A DNA stretch of 64,000 nucleotides from Streptomyces nigrescens (lineage in GTDB: Bacteria > Actinomycetota > Actinomycetes > Streptomycetales > Streptomycetaceae): contig AP026073.1 of assembly GCA_024349765.1 (NCBI GenBank), positions 992,001 to 1,056,000 on the forward strand, given 5' to 3'. Shown here one piece after another: positions 28,696-39,015 of this stretch. Within the stretch, counting starts at the first letter, position 1. Every line of letters starts with the position of its first letter. Below the pieces are notes generated by a model. It was not told the DNA's origin, ran no database searches, and saw nothing but the letters and a program-made list of their open reading frames with translations. The position numbers and the translations under genes are program-made.

Positions 28696-29700
28696 GTGAC
28701 CGCCGCAACCGCCCTCCCCGCCCGTACCCTGGGCGGCCTCACCAGCTCCGCCATCGGCTTCGGCGCGATGGTCCTCTCGCCCGGCGTCTACGGCGAGACC
28801 GACGAGCAGCGCGCCACCACCGCCCTGCTCTCCGCCCTCGACGAGGGCGCCACCCTCATCGACACCGCGGACGGCTACGGCCCCGACGGCCACAACGAGC
28901 AGCTGATCGGCCGGGCGCTGCGCGGCCGCCGCGACGAGGTCGTGCTCGCCACGAAGTTCGGCTTCCGGCTCCCCGAGGGCGTCGCACCGCACCCCTTCCC
29001 GGTCAACTACGGCTTCGGCGAACTGGCCGTGAACGCCGACCCCCGCCACGTACGCGGCTACGCCGAGGCATCGCTGCGCAATCTGGGGACCGACGTCATC
29101 GACCTGTATTACCCGCACTACCCGGACCCGCAGGTTCCGTTCGAGGACACCGTCGGCGCCGTCGCCGAGCTGATCGATGCCGGTCTGGTCCGTCACCTGG
29201 GCCTGTCCAACGTGACCGCCGACCAGCTGCGCCGCGCGCACGCGGTCCGCCCGGTGGCCGCCGTCCAGGTCCAGTGGTCGATGTGGCAACCCATCGACGC
29301 CGAGCTGCTCGCCACCGCCCGCGAGCTGGGCGTGGGCGTCGTCGCCTGGAGCCCGCTGGGCAGCGGATTCCTCACCGGCACCGTCCAGCAGGTCACCGAC
29401 GACGACTTCCGCCGCCACCTGCCGCGCTTCGACGCCGCCAACCTCAAGGCCAACCAGGACCGCTTCGCACCGGTCCGCGGCCTCGCCGAGGACCTCGGCG
29501 TCTCCTCCGGCCAGCTGGCGCTGTCCTGGCTGCTGCACCAGGACGAGCACGTCGTGCCGATCCCCGGCAGCCGCACCCCGGCCCACATCGCGGAGAACCT
29601 CGCCGCCGCCCGGATCACGCTGTCCGCCGACACCCTCGCCCGTATCGATGCCGCGCTGAAGGACACCACCTTCGAGGGCACGGCGGCGGTCGTCGACTGA
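28696..29700 (+). CDS. Aldo/keto reductase
   Basis: A NADPH-dependent oxidoreductase of the AKR superfamily; the carbonyl substrate is unknown. The 334-residue TIM-barrel protein has DTADGYGPDGHNEQLIGRAL (Asp and Tyr of the tetrad), VVLATKFGF (Lys), a conserved QVQWSMW strand, VVAWSPLGSGFLTG, and the cofactor-binding IPGSRTPAHIAENL near the C-terminus. The usual His of the tetrad is shifted or absent in DVIDLYYPHYPDP, where YYPHYPDP holds the candidate. GTG at 28696 follows AGGAG. It precedes era by 55 bp on the same strand but is probably unrelated in function. Confidence 0.9.
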   Translation: MTAATALPARTLGGLTSSAIGFGAMVLSPGVYGETDEQRATTALLSALDEGATLIDTADGYGPDGHNEQLIGRALRGRRDEVVLATKFGFRLPEGVAPHPFPVNYGFGELAVNADPRHVRGYAEASLRNLGTDVIDLYYPHYPDPQVPFEDTVGAVAELIDAGLVRHLGLSNVTADQLRRAHAVRPVAAVQVQWSMWQPIDAELLATARELGVGVVAWSPLGSGFLTGTVQQVTDDDFRRHLPRFDAANLKANQDRFAPVRGLAEDLGVSSGQLALSWLLHQDEHVVPIPGSRTPAHIAENLAAARITLSADTLARIDAALKDTTFEGTAAVVD

Positions 29701-29755
29701 GCGTCCGCGGCCCGGATGGTCGGAGCGGCGTCCGGGATCGGGGAGAATGGGCGCC

Positions 29756-30694
29756 ATGAGCGTTCGTACAGACTCCTCCGCCGCCCACCGGGCCGGCTTC
29801 GCCTGCTTCGTCGGCCGTCCCAACGCGGGCAAGTCGACCCTCACGAACGCTCTCGTGGGTACGAAGGTGGCGATCACCTCCAACCGCCCGCAGACCACCC
29901 GCCACACGGTCCGCGGCATCGTGCACCGCCCCGACGCCCAGCTGGTGCTCGTCGACACCCCGGGCCTGCACAAGCCGCGGACCCTGCTCGGCGAACGGCT
30001 CAACGACGTCGTCCGCACCACCTGGTCCGAGGTCGACGTGATCGGCTTCTGCCTGCCCGCGGACCAGAAGATCGGCCCCGGCGACCGGTACATCGCCGGT
30101 GAGCTGGCCGAGATCAAGAAGACCCCCAAGGTCGCCATCGTCACCAAGACCGACCTGGTCGACTCCAAGGCGCTGGCCGCCCAGCTGATCGCCATCGACC
30201 AGCTCGGCAAGGAGCTGGGCATCGAGTGGGCCGAGATCATCCCGGTCTCGGCCGTGGGCGACACCCAGGTCTCGCTGCTCGCCGATCTGCTGGTGCCGCT
30301 GCTCCCCGAGGGCCCGGCGCTCTACCCGGAGGGCGACCTCACCGACGAGCCGGAGCAGGTCATGGTCGCCGAGCTGATCCGGGAGGCCGCGCTGGAGGGC
30401 GTCCGCGACGAGCTGCCGCACTCCATCGCCGTCGTCGTCGAGGAGATGCTCCCGCGCGCGGACCGCCCCGCCGACAAGCCGCTGCTGGACGTGCACGCCA
30501 ACGTCTACATCGAGCGCCCCAGCCAGAAGGGCATCATCATCGGCCCCAAGGGCAAGCGCCTGAAGGAGGTCGGCACCAAGTCGCGCAAGCACATCGAGGC
30601 ACTGCTCGGCACGCCGGTCTTCCTCGACCTGCACGTCAAGGTCGCCAAGGACTGGCAGCGCGACCCGAAGCAACTGCGCAAGCTGGGCTTCTAG
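29756..30694 (+). CDS. era: GTPase Era
   Basis: Era binds the 3' end of 16S rRNA and assists 30S maturation. The 312-residue protein has G1 GRPNAGKST, G2 TTRHTVRG, G3 DTPGLHKP, G4 TKTDL and G5 SAVGD, followed by the C-terminal KH domain with IGPKGKRLKEVGTKSRKHIE. ATG at 29756 follows GGGGAG; an in-frame ATG at 29747 lies on the ribosome-binding site. Together with phoH and ybeY, all within 6 kb on the same strand, it forms an rRNA-processing neighbourhood. A GC-rich hairpin follows. Confidence 0.97.
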   Translation: MSVRTDSSAAHRAGFACFVGRPNAGKSTLTNALVGTKVAITSNRPQTTRHTVRGIVHRPDAQLVLVDTPGLHKPRTLLGERLNDVVRTTWSEVDVIGFCLPADQKIGPGDRYIAGELAEIKKTPKVAIVTKTDLVDSKALAAQLIAIDQLGKELGIEWAEIIPVSAVGDTQVSLLADLLVPLLPEGPALYPEGDLTDEPEQVMVAELIREAALEGVRDELPHSIAVVVEEMLPRADRPADKPLLDVHANVYIERPSQKGIIIGPKGKRLKEVGTKSRKHIEALLGTPVFLDLHVKVAKDWQRDPKQLRKLGF

Positions 30695-30707
30695 TTCGCA
30701 GTTCTCG

Positions 30708-30743
30708 CGAGACCGGCAGGGCCGGCCGGGCCGGACGGTCTCG
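30708..30743 (+). terminator. era terminator
   Basis: CGAGACCG (30708-30715) pairs with CGGTCTCG (30736-30743). The 20-nt apical part contains GGCCGGCC and can pair further. Confidence 0.65.
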
Positions 30744-30780
30744 TGGGGCCGGCCCCGGGCCGGCCGCCTCGGGGCCCGCT

Positions 30781-30866
30781 GGGAATACCCCCCGCCCCCG
30801 CCCCGTTGTGGCCCCCGAGGGGGCGCTCACGACCCCTACGGGATCCGTTCGACCGCCCCCTACGGC
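30781..30866. repeat. Dispersed intergenic repeat, copy 3
   Basis: It begins GGGAATACCCC, passes a C-rich stretch, then has GTTGTGGCCCCCGAGGGGGC, CCCCTACGGGATCCGTTCG and CCCCCTACGG. It lies in the convergent gap between era and the MFS gene. Confidence 0.85.
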
Positions 30867-30906
30867 TCAGCCGCCCGAGCCCGATAGCCCACCCACCCCA
30901 CCCCGC

Positions 30907-30998
30907 CCCGCCTCACGCCACCCCCCGCCTCACGCCACCCCCCCCGCCTCACCCCACCCCCCCCGCCTCACCCCACCCCCCGCCTCACCCCACCCCCC
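30907..30998. repeat. CCGCCTCACCCCACCCC array, about 5 copies, covering a stop codon
   Basis: Units CGCCTCAC(G/C)CCACC with C-runs of 4-8 repeat about every 17-20 bp. The last unit supplies the final GVG residues and the TGA stop (30987-30985) of the MFS gene. The minus strand has many runs of four or more G within short distances and could form G-quadruplexes in the mRNA 3' end. Confidence 0.85.
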
Positions 30999-32268
30999 GA
31001 ATCCGCCGCACCAGCAGCGCTCCCAGCAGGCCGATGGCCGCTGCCACGGCGTACAGTGTCCGGTAGCCACCGAGGTGTACGAGGGGCGCGGCCAGCGTCG
31101 GGGCGGCCACCTGGGGCAGGGAGTTGGCGATGTTGATGAGGCCGAGGTCCTTGCCGCGGTGGGCCGCGGCGGGCAGGACGTCCATCATCAGCGCGAGGTC
31201 GACGGACGTGAAGACTCCGAACCCGATGCCGAGCAGCGCCGCGGCGCACAGGGCGCCCGGCCAGGTCTGCCAGACGGCGAGCAGCACGGTGGCCACCGTC
31301 ATGATCACTCCGGCGCCCAGGACGAACGGCTGCCGTCGCCCGGCCCGGTCGGACCAGATCCCGCCGACGACGACCGTGGTCAGCAGCGTCACGCCGTTCA
31401 CGGCGGTGAGCAGCAGCACCCCGCCGTCCGGGTCCGCCCGCCGCAGCACATCGCGCAGGTAGTACAGCAGGTACAGCAGCACCAGCGCGTTGCCCAGGTT
31501 GATCAGGAACCGGGTCAGCCATGCCCAGCCCAGGTCCGGATGGCGCCGCGGGCTGATCCAGAAGCCGGCGAGCAGGGCGCGCCAGGACAGTGCCGGCCGC
31601 CGCCCGGCCGGCAGCACCGCGTCCCGGTGCCCCAGCACGTACGGCAGGGTGCCCAGCACCACGAACCCGGCGCAGGCCAGATACCCGGCCTCCAGCCCGC
31701 CCGCCACGGTCGCCAGACCCGTCCCCGCGACCACCCCCAGGATCTGCGCGGCGCCCAGCCAGCCGCCCACCGCTCCCCGCTGCCGGTGCGGCACCCGGTC
31801 CGGTACGGCAGCGGTGATCGCCGCGAACGCCGCGTTGAGCGCGAGCTGCACGGCACCCCACGCGAACGCCATCGCCAGGACCGTCCGGGCCGCCGCCAGA
31901 GCCGCCAGCGCGACGGAGCCACCGGCAACTCCCGCCGCGATCCAGGGAGTTCGCCGCCCGTAACGGGAGGTCGTACGGTCCGACAGCGCGCCGAAGAGGG
32001 GATTGGCCACCAGGGAGACCGCGGCCCCCGCGCCGGTCACCCAGGCCAGCACGGACTCCTTGGGCATCCCGGCCGCCGGTGCCGCCACCTCCGCCGCCTG
32101 CCAGGCCAGCAGAATCTGGAGCGGGCCGTACCAGCCCGCCCAGATCGCCCCGTTGGCCACCGCCAGGGACGCGGTCCATCCGGGCCCGACCGGCGCGGAC
32201 GGCTCGGCCAGCGGGTCCGGTGCCGCGACCCGGCACCGCCACCGGCCCGCCCCCGTGGCCCGGCTCAC
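30985..32268 (-). CDS. MFS / GPH-type sugar transporter
   Basis: An integral membrane transporter with about 12 helices, resembling the glycoside-pentoside-hexuronide:cation symporters. The 427-residue protein has the MFS-like loop GALSDRTTSRYGRRTPWI after helix 2, a central GHRDAVLPAGRRPALSW linker, and a second half with GGIWSDRAGRRQPFVLG. GTG at 32268 overlaps the stop of the upstream beta-glucosidase gene (GTGA), so the two are translationally coupled; it probably imports the beta-glucoside that the enzyme cleaves. The last codons and stop lie inside a C-rich repeat array. Cargo is inferred from the operon. Confidence 0.87.
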   Translation of the reverse strand: MSRATGAGRWRCRVAAPDPLAEPSAPVGPGWTASLAVANGAIWAGWYGPLQILLAWQAAEVAAPAAGMPKESVLAWVTGAGAAVSLVANPLFGALSDRTTSRYGRRTPWIAAGVAGGSVALAALAAARTVLAMAFAWGAVQLALNAAFAAITAAVPDRVPHRQRGAVGGWLGAAQILGVVAGTGLATVAGGLEAGYLACAGFVVLGTLPYVLGHRDAVLPAGRRPALSWRALLAGFWISPRRHPDLGWAWLTRFLINLGNALVLLYLLYYLRDVLRRADPDGGVLLLTAVNGVTLLTTVVVGGIWSDRAGRRQPFVLGAGVIMTVATVLLAVWQTWPGALCAAALLGIGFGVFTSVDLALMMDVLPAAAHRGKDLGLINIANSLPQVAAPTLAAPLVHLGGYRTLYAVAAAIGLLGALLVRRIRGVG

Positions 32269-33632
32269 CCGCCCGCCTGCTCCCGCAGCACCTCGCGGAA
32301 CCAGCGGTACGAGGACTTCGGCGTCCGCGTCAGCGTCGCGTAGTCGACATGCACGAGCCCGAACCGCCGCGCGTACCCCTCCGCCCATTCGAAGTTGTCC
32401 AGCAGGGACCAGACGAAGTACCCCCGGACGTCCACCCCCGCCGCCATGGCGGCGTGCAGGGCCCGCAGATGCCCGTCCAGATAGGCGATCCGCTCCCGGT
32501 CGTCGATGCCCTCGTACGAGCAGCCGTTCTCGGTGATCACGATCGGCGGCAGCCGCTTTCCGTACCGTTCGCGGAAACCGACCAGCAATTCGGTCAGCCC
32601 TTCCGGAACCACCGCCCACCCGAAATCGGTCCGGGGGTATCCCTCGATGTCCTGGGGCGCGAAGGGCAGCCCCTCGGGTATGCGGGTTCCGCCGACTTCC
32701 GTCGCCTCGCCCCTCGGCCGTCCCACCAGCGACGGCTGGTAGTAATTGATCCCGTACCAGTCCAGCGGCTGGGAGATCACCTTCAGGTCGTCGTCGACGT
32801 TTCCCGGCAGCAGCTCCGCCACGTCCTCGTCCGGATAGCGGCCCAGCAGGACCGGCTCCGCGAACAGCCGGTTCAACAGCCGGTCGTAGAAATCCGCCGC
32901 ATGACGGTCTTGCGCCGCGTCGGACGCGGCCCAGGTCGGCCCGTGGGAATTGGCGATCCCGATGGACCGGGCGCCCCGGGCCCGCAGCGCCTGCACCGCC
33001 AGTCCGTGTCCCAGCAGCTGGTGGTGCGCCGCCGGCAGCGCCCCGAAGAGCAGTTCCCGTCCCGGCGCGTGCTGCCCCAGCCCGTAGCCCAGCAGCGTCA
33101 GTTCCGCCGGCTCGTTGAGCGTGATCCACCGCTCCACCCGGTCCCCGAGCCGGGCCGCCACGGCATCCGCGTACGCGGCGAACCACTCGGCCGTTTCCCG
33201 TACGAGCCAGCCCCCGCCGTCCTCCACGACCTGCGGGGTGTCCCAGTGGAAAAGCGTCGGCACCGGCGCGATCCCGGCCGCCAGCAAGGCGTCGACCAGC
33301 CGGTCGTAGAAATCCAGCCCGGCCGCGTTCACCGCCCCGCGCCCGTCCGGCACCACCCGCGGCCACGCCACCGAAAACCGGTACGCGCCGACCCCGAGTT
33401 CCTTGAGCAGTCGCACGTCCTCCGGATACCGGTGGTAATGATCGGTCGCCACCCGCGCGTCCGACCCGTCCTTGATCCGCCCGCTCTCTCCGGCGAATAC
33501 GTCCCAGGTCGACGCTCCGCGCCCGCCTTCCTCCACCGCGCCCTCGATCTGTGCGGCGGACGTCGACACCCCCCACAGGAATTCCTTCGGGAAACGCGGC
33601 AGGGGCCTGGGGAACTCCGGCACGGCAGTCAT
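32265..33632 (-). CDS. GH1 family beta-glucosidase
   Basis: A retaining glycosidase that releases glucose from cellobiose or aryl-beta-glucosides in the cytoplasm. The 455-residue protein has the N-terminal signature FLWGVSTSAAQIEGA, RFSVAWPRVVP, the acid/base Glu in WITLNEP, YGINYY, the nucleophile Glu in IVITENGCSY, and the aglycone-site SLLDNFEWAEGY with VHVDYATLTRTPKSS. The length is standard and there is no signal peptide. ATG at 33632 has no ribosome-binding site and coincides with the predicted transcript start, so the message is probably leaderless. It is coupled to the transporter gene downstream. Confidence 0.95.
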   Translation of the reverse strand: MTAVPEFPRPLPRFPKEFLWGVSTSAAQIEGAVEEGGRGASTWDVFAGESGRIKDGSDARVATDHYHRYPEDVRLLKELGVGAYRFSVAWPRVVPDGRGAVNAAGLDFYDRLVDALLAAGIAPVPTLFHWDTPQVVEDGGGWLVRETAEWFAAYADAVAARLGDRVERWITLNEPAELTLLGYGLGQHAPGRELLFGALPAAHHQLLGHGLAVQALRARGARSIGIANSHGPTWAASDAAQDRHAADFYDRLLNRLFAEPVLLGRYPDEDVAELLPGNVDDDLKVISQPLDWYGINYYQPSLVGRPRGEATEVGGTRIPEGLPFAPQDIEGYPRTDFGWAVVPEGLTELLVGFRERYGKRLPPIVITENGCSYEGIDDRERIAYLDGHLRALHAAMAAGVDVRGYFVWSLLDNFEWAEGYARRFGLVHVDYATLTRTPKSSYRWFREVLREQAGG

Positions 33633-33638
33633 GCCGGG

Positions 33639-33667
33639 ATCTTCGTTACCGGCGGTAACAGTGTCAA
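33639..33667 (-). promoter_or_regulatory. bgl-MFS promoter with an operator between -35 and -10
   Basis: On the minus strand, TTGACA (33667-33662), a 17-bp spacer and GAAGAT (33644-33639) form a good promoter. The spacer contains the perfect 15-bp palindrome GTTACCGCCGGTAAC (33659-33645; one central base). A repressor bound there would block RNA polymerase. The predicted start falls at about the A of the ATG (33632). A LacI-type sugar repressor is plausible, but none is encoded nearby. Confidence 0.75.
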
Positions 33668-33678
33668 GGGGTAGGGAG

Positions 33679-33741
33679 CATACGGGAGTTGGCGGGGCAC
33701 ATACGGGAGTTGGCGGGGCGTGTACGGGGGTTGGCGGGCAG
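33679..33741. repeat. Three 21-bp tandem copies upstream of the bgl promoter
   Basis: CATACGGGAGTTGGCGGGGC plus one base occurs at 33679 and 33700; a diverged copy (TGTACGGGGGTTGGCGGGCA) is at 33721. It fills the gap between the bgl promoter and the emfourin gene. Confidence 0.85.
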
Positions 33742-33785
33742 CCGGCGATGCCCCGCCGCTACGTCCCGCCACGCCCCCGTGACAC

Positions 33786-34052
33786 CTACGCCCCTTCCTT
33801 CATCACCCTCGTGATCAAGGTCCGCTGGTCGTCCGTGAGGCGGGGATCGGAGCAGTACACCGTGCGGCCGTCGACGGTGATCTGGTAGCTGAAGCCGTCG
33901 GGGACGCCGACGGGGGGTTCGGTGCGGGCGGTGGCGAGGGCGCGTGCGGCGAGCGACTGCCACTCGGCGGAGTCGTCGCGCCCCGCGGTGTCGATCTCGG
34001 CCCGGCGGTCGATGGCCGCGAAGCCGCCGGTGCGGTGAACGTGAATGCGCAT
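33786..34052 (-). CDS. Emfourin-type protealysin inhibitor
   Basis: An 88-residue protein resembling emfourin, the small proteinaceous inhibitor of protealysin-like M4 peptidases. It starts MRIHVHRTGGFAAIDRRAEI, has a central SLAARALATARTEPP helix, and ends FSYQITVDGRTVYCSDPRLTDDQRTLITRVMKEG, the pattern of the family. ATG at 34052 has GGAGGAG upstream. It lies 196 bp downstream of the M4 peptidase gene on the same strand, matching the known protealysin/emfourin gene pairing. There is no signal peptide, so it would act inside the cell, like its target. The family call rests on motif memory and context. Confidence 0.8.
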   Translation of the reverse strand: MRIHVHRTGGFAAIDRRAEIDTAGRDDSAEWQSLAARALATARTEPPVGVPDGFSYQITVDGRTVYCSDPRLTDDQRTLITRVMKEGA

Positions 34053-34248
34053 AACGGGCTCCTCCGACGTCCTGCGACGGACTCCTTCCCCGTTTGGGGG
34101 GCCATATGGCCACGGTAGCCGGGGGCGGGGGGTGGGCGCCTGCTGGTCGCCGGCGCCCGTGCACCACCCCCGCCCTTACGGGTATCCGGCACACCCCCGA
34201 GGTACGCCGGTCACTTCCCATGTGGCCGAAATGCCACGTCCCGTGTCG

Positions 34249-35358
34249 CTACTTCGCCGAGATGCCGACCTGCGACCAGGCCTTGACCACGGCCTCGTGT
34301 TCGTCGCCGGTGCCGAAGCGGGCCTGGGCGGCCTTGATCGTGAGCTTGGCGAAGTCGGCGAACGTGGCGTTCTTGGGCAGTTCGCCGCCGGTCAGGACGT
34401 CGTACCAGACCTGGCCGGCGCGCTCCCAGGCCTTGCCGCCGAGCTTGCTGGCGACGAGGTAGAAGGCGTGGTTGGGGATGCCGGAGTTGATGTGGACGCC
34501 GCCGTTGTCGTCGGTGGTCTTGACGTAGCCCTCCATCGTGGCCGGCTGCGGGTCCTTGCCCAGGACGTCGTCGTCATAGGCCGTGCCCGGCGCCTTCATG
34601 GAACGCAGGGCCTTGCCGGTGACGTTGGGGCCGAGCAGGTCGGCGCCGATCAGCCAGTCGGCCTGGTCGGCGGTCTGGCCGAGGGCGTACTGCTTGATCA
34701 GGGAGCCGAAGACGTCGGAGACGGATTCGTTGAGGGCGCCGGACTGGCCCTGGTAGTCGAGGTTGGCGGTGTACTGGGTGACGCCGTGGGTGAGCTCGTG
34801 GCCGATGACGTCGACGGGGATGGTGAAGTCCTTGAAGAGGTCGTTGTCGCCGTCGCCGAAGACCATCCGCTCGCCGTCCCAGAAGGCGTTGTCGTACTTC
34901 TGGCCGTAGTGGACGGTCGCGTCGAGGGCCAGGCCGGCGCCGTCGATGGACTTGCGGTGGAACGCCTTCAGGTAGAAGTCGAAGGTCGCGCCCAGTCCGG
35001 CGTGGGCGCGGTTGACCGAGGCGTCCTTGGAGGGGCCGTCGGACTCGGAGTGGACCTTGGTGCCGGGGAGGGTCTCCTGGTGCCCGGCGTTGTAGATGGT
35101 GCGGTTCGGCTTGTCGGCGTCGGCGCCGGGCTCCCCGGGGGTCGCCGCGCGGGCGGCCACCTCGCGGCGCCGGGTGCGGCGGGCGTGGTCGTGCTCCAGG
35201 GTGCGGCGGGCCGGCTCGTGCCGGGCCGGGTCGTCCGACTGGGCGAGGTTGTCGAGGATGTGCGGCGGGATGATCGTGCAGAAGACGGGGTGGCCGGGGC
35301 TCGTGGCGCCGGTGGTCTTCCGGGTCTCGTCGTTGTCGAGGTCCGTGTTGAGGTCCAT
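34249..35358 (-). CDS. Protealysin-like M4 (thermolysin family) metallopeptidase
   Basis: A zinc peptidase with a short propeptide and no signal peptide, typical of protealysin-like enzymes. The 369-residue protein has the propeptide motif FCTIIPPHIL (about 26-35), a peptidase M4 N-domain with TKVHSESDG and ALDATVHYGQKYDNAFWDGERMVFGDGD, the zinc motif HELTH with His187, Glu188 and His191, the third ligand Glu211 in NESVSD, and GGVHINSGIPNHAFY with the catalytic His. ATG at 35358 lacks a clear ribosome-binding site; the frame is open to 35520, so a longer start is not excluded. It is followed by an emfourin-like gene and is divergent from leuA. Confidence 0.92.
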   Translation of the reverse strand: MDLNTDLDNDETRKTTGATSPGHPVFCTIIPPHILDNLAQSDDPARHEPARRTLEHDHARRTRRREVAARAATPGEPGADADKPNRTIYNAGHQETLPGTKVHSESDGPSKDASVNRAHAGLGATFDFYLKAFHRKSIDGAGLALDATVHYGQKYDNAFWDGERMVFGDGDNDLFKDFTIPVDVIGHELTHGVTQYTANLDYQGQSGALNESVSDVFGSLIKQYALGQTADQADWLIGADLLGPNVTGKALRSMKAPGTAYDDDVLGKDPQPATMEGYVKTTDDNGGVHINSGIPNHAFYLVASKLGGKAWERAGQVWYDVLTGGELPKNATFADFAKLTIKAAQARFGTGDEHEAVVKAWSQVGISAK

Positions 35359-35513
35359 GGACAAACGGTGGCACTGTGTAGTGCGGGTGTCACTGCCTGC
35401 GGTGGAGATTCCCGAATATGTGTGGTTCGTCGCATTTAGGGCGTAACGTCCGGCCCGGTCCCGCATACTGATACGCGACCGCCACTCAGGGCGTACCTCG
35501 GTTAGGGTGCTGA

Positions 35514-37409
<1,896 letters not shown>

Positions 37410-37462
37410 GCCGTCCCTTCTCGCGATCGGCTCCTACCTGCGCCGATCGGCCCGTGGATCAT

Positions 37463-37505
37463 GACCGCGCCCCCGCAGCTCACCGCGAGTTGCGGGGGCG
37501 CGGTC
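37463..37505 (+). terminator. leuA terminator
   Basis: GACCGCGCCCCCGCA (37463-37477) pairs perfectly with TGCGGGGGCGCGGTC (37491-37505) over 15 bp, with a 13-nt loop. Confidence 0.85.
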
Positions 37506-37657
37506 GTGCGCGGAGCGGCAGCATCCGGCCGGTTGTCCGATACGAGGTGCTGACGGCGCATCAATGATGTGGCTAACATCACGTCCAACACGGCGATGGG
37601 GGCGTGGGGGTATCTCCTGTGCCTTGACGGCAACGGGGAGTTACGGAGGCTGACGGA

Positions 37658-38368
37658 ATGCACAAGGTGTGTGTGATGGGAGTGCGCACGTCCTGGCGTA
37701 CCGTCGCCGACGGTGAGTTCTTCTGCCCGGACTGCGGCGGCGACCGCAACTACCTCCGACGCACCGGCCACCGCCGCCTCACCCTCCTCGGCGTCCCGCT
37801 CCTCTCCCGCGGCCACACCGGCCCGGTGCTGGAGTGCTCCGCCTGCCACGGCCGCTTCGGCCTGGACGCCCTCGACCACCCCACCACCGTCCGCTTCTCC
37901 GCGATGCTGCGGGACGCCGTCCACACCGTCACGCTCGCACTGCTGGCCGCCGGCGGGACGTCCTCCCGCGCGGTCCGGGAGACCGCCGTGGACGCCGTCC
38001 GCACGGCCGGCTTCCCGGACTGCTCCGAGGACCAGCTGCTGACCCTCCTCGCCGCCCTCGCCGCCGACACCGGGCGGCTCACCGGCACCTACGACGCGGT
38101 GACCGGCGGCCACTGCGGCCACGCCGGCCTCGACCCGTGCGGCACCGCGCTGGCCATAGAGCTGCACGAGACCCTGGAGCCGCTCGCCCCGCATCTCGCG
38201 CCGGCCGGGCGGGAGTCGCTGCTCCTCCAGGGCGCCCGGATCGCCCTCGCGGACGGCGCCTACACGCCGGCGGAGCGCGAGGTGCTCACCACGGTCGGCG
38301 GTGCGCTGACCCTCGGTCCGGCGGACACCGAGCGGCTGCTCGCCGCGGCGGCGCGCACGCCCTCGTAG
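37658..38368 (+). CDS. TerB-family protein with N-terminal zinc ribbon
   Basis: A 236-residue protein with a TerB-like helical bundle in its second half, including the acidic signature LLQGARIALADGAYTPAERE. The first half has two CxxC pairs, CPDCGG and CSACHG, forming a probable zinc ribbon (about residues 23-68). TerB domains occur in tellurite-resistance and stress or phage-defence gene sets; no other ter genes are adjacent, so its job here is unknown. ATG at 37658 follows GGAGG by 8 bases; an ATG at 37676 is in frame. Its stop lies 21 bp from the stop of the convergent secreted-protein gene. Confidence 0.8.
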   Translation: MHKVCVMGVRTSWRTVADGEFFCPDCGGDRNYLRRTGHRRLTLLGVPLLSRGHTGPVLECSACHGRFGLDALDHPTTVRFSAMLRDAVHTVTLALLAAGGTSSRAVRETAVDAVRTAGFPDCSEDQLLTLLAALAADTGRLTGTYDAVTGGHCGHAGLDPCGTALAIELHETLEPLAPHLAPAGRESLLLQGARIALADGAYTPAEREVLTTVGGALTLGPADTERLLAAAARTPS

Positions 38369-38389
38369 GGTCCCGGGCTTCCTGGCCTC

Positions 38390-38890
38390 CTAGCGGGCGC
38401 CCTTCGCGGTGATCTTGATCGCGTAGGACTGCGGTGTCGAGACCCCGCAGGTGCCGTGGTCGTCGCAGAAGGTGGCCAGGGCGGTGAGCGTGGCGCGGCC
38501 GCCCGGCTCGGCGCCCGGCGTGGGCTTCAGGCGCATGGGCTTGCTCAGGTACTCGCCCGGCATGAGGTCGGCGTAGCTGATGAACCGCCCTTTGTGCAGA
38601 TCGACGGTGTGCCATGTGCCGCCCGCCGCGTTGTCGAAGAACTGGACGGTGACCGGCGCGGTGCCGGTGAGCGAGAGGGTGACGGCCGGCAGCGTGCCGT
38701 CCGTGGTGTTGCGGACGAATTCGGCGAAGCCGTGCCAGCCGGAGCCGACGGCCACGGTGCGGGGGAGGTCCAGGAGTGCGGTGCTGACGCCCGGAGTTCC
38801 GGTCGCGGCGGCGGCCGGGGTGGTCAGCAGGGCGGCGGGGGCCAGCAGGGCCGTGGCGAGGACGGCCGTCAGGGCGCAGCGGAGCTGCAT
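38390..38890 (-). CDS. Secreted hypothetical protein
   Basis: I do not recognise a named family. The 166-residue protein has a clear signal peptide, MQLRCALTAVLATALLAPAA ending near TPAAAA (about residue 29). The mature part looks all-beta (DLPRTVAVGSGWHGFAEFVRNTTDGTLPAVTLSLTG, TVQFFDN) and may be an Ig-like domain of a wall or extracellular protein. One pair of cysteines (FCDDHGTCG) could form a disulfide. ATG at 38890 follows GAGAGGG. It is downstream of the conservon on the same strand, but a terminator at 38955-38990 separates them. Confidence 0.75.
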   Translation of the reverse strand: MQLRCALTAVLATALLAPAALLTTPAAAATGTPGVSTALLDLPRTVAVGSGWHGFAEFVRNTTDGTLPAVTLSLTGTAPVTVQFFDNAAGGTWHTVDLHKGRFISYADLMPGEYLSKPMRLKPTPGAEPGGRATLTALATFCDDHGTCGVSTPQSYAIKITAKGAR

Positions 38891-38954
38891 CGGGAAATCC
38901 CTCTCGGTCCGGAGGCGGTTGCCGTTACCGACCGGTGAGGGGGCGGGAAGGTTG

Positions 38955-38990
38955 CGGCCCCCGTCGCCGCCGGGGCGGTGACGGGGGCCG
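38955..38990 (-). terminator. Conservon operon terminator
   Basis: CGGCCCCCGTC (38955-38965) pairs perfectly with GACGGGGGCCG (38980-38990), 26 bp past the stop of the last P450 gene. Confidence 0.75.
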
Positions 38991-39015
38991 TGAACTCCTC
39001 GGGCGCCAGCGGCGG

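Noticed and set aside
37658-38368. TerB-like gene considered as a marker of a tellurite-resistance or phage-defence island
   Set aside because: No terZ, terD, terC or defence gene is adjacent and base composition matches the neighbours.
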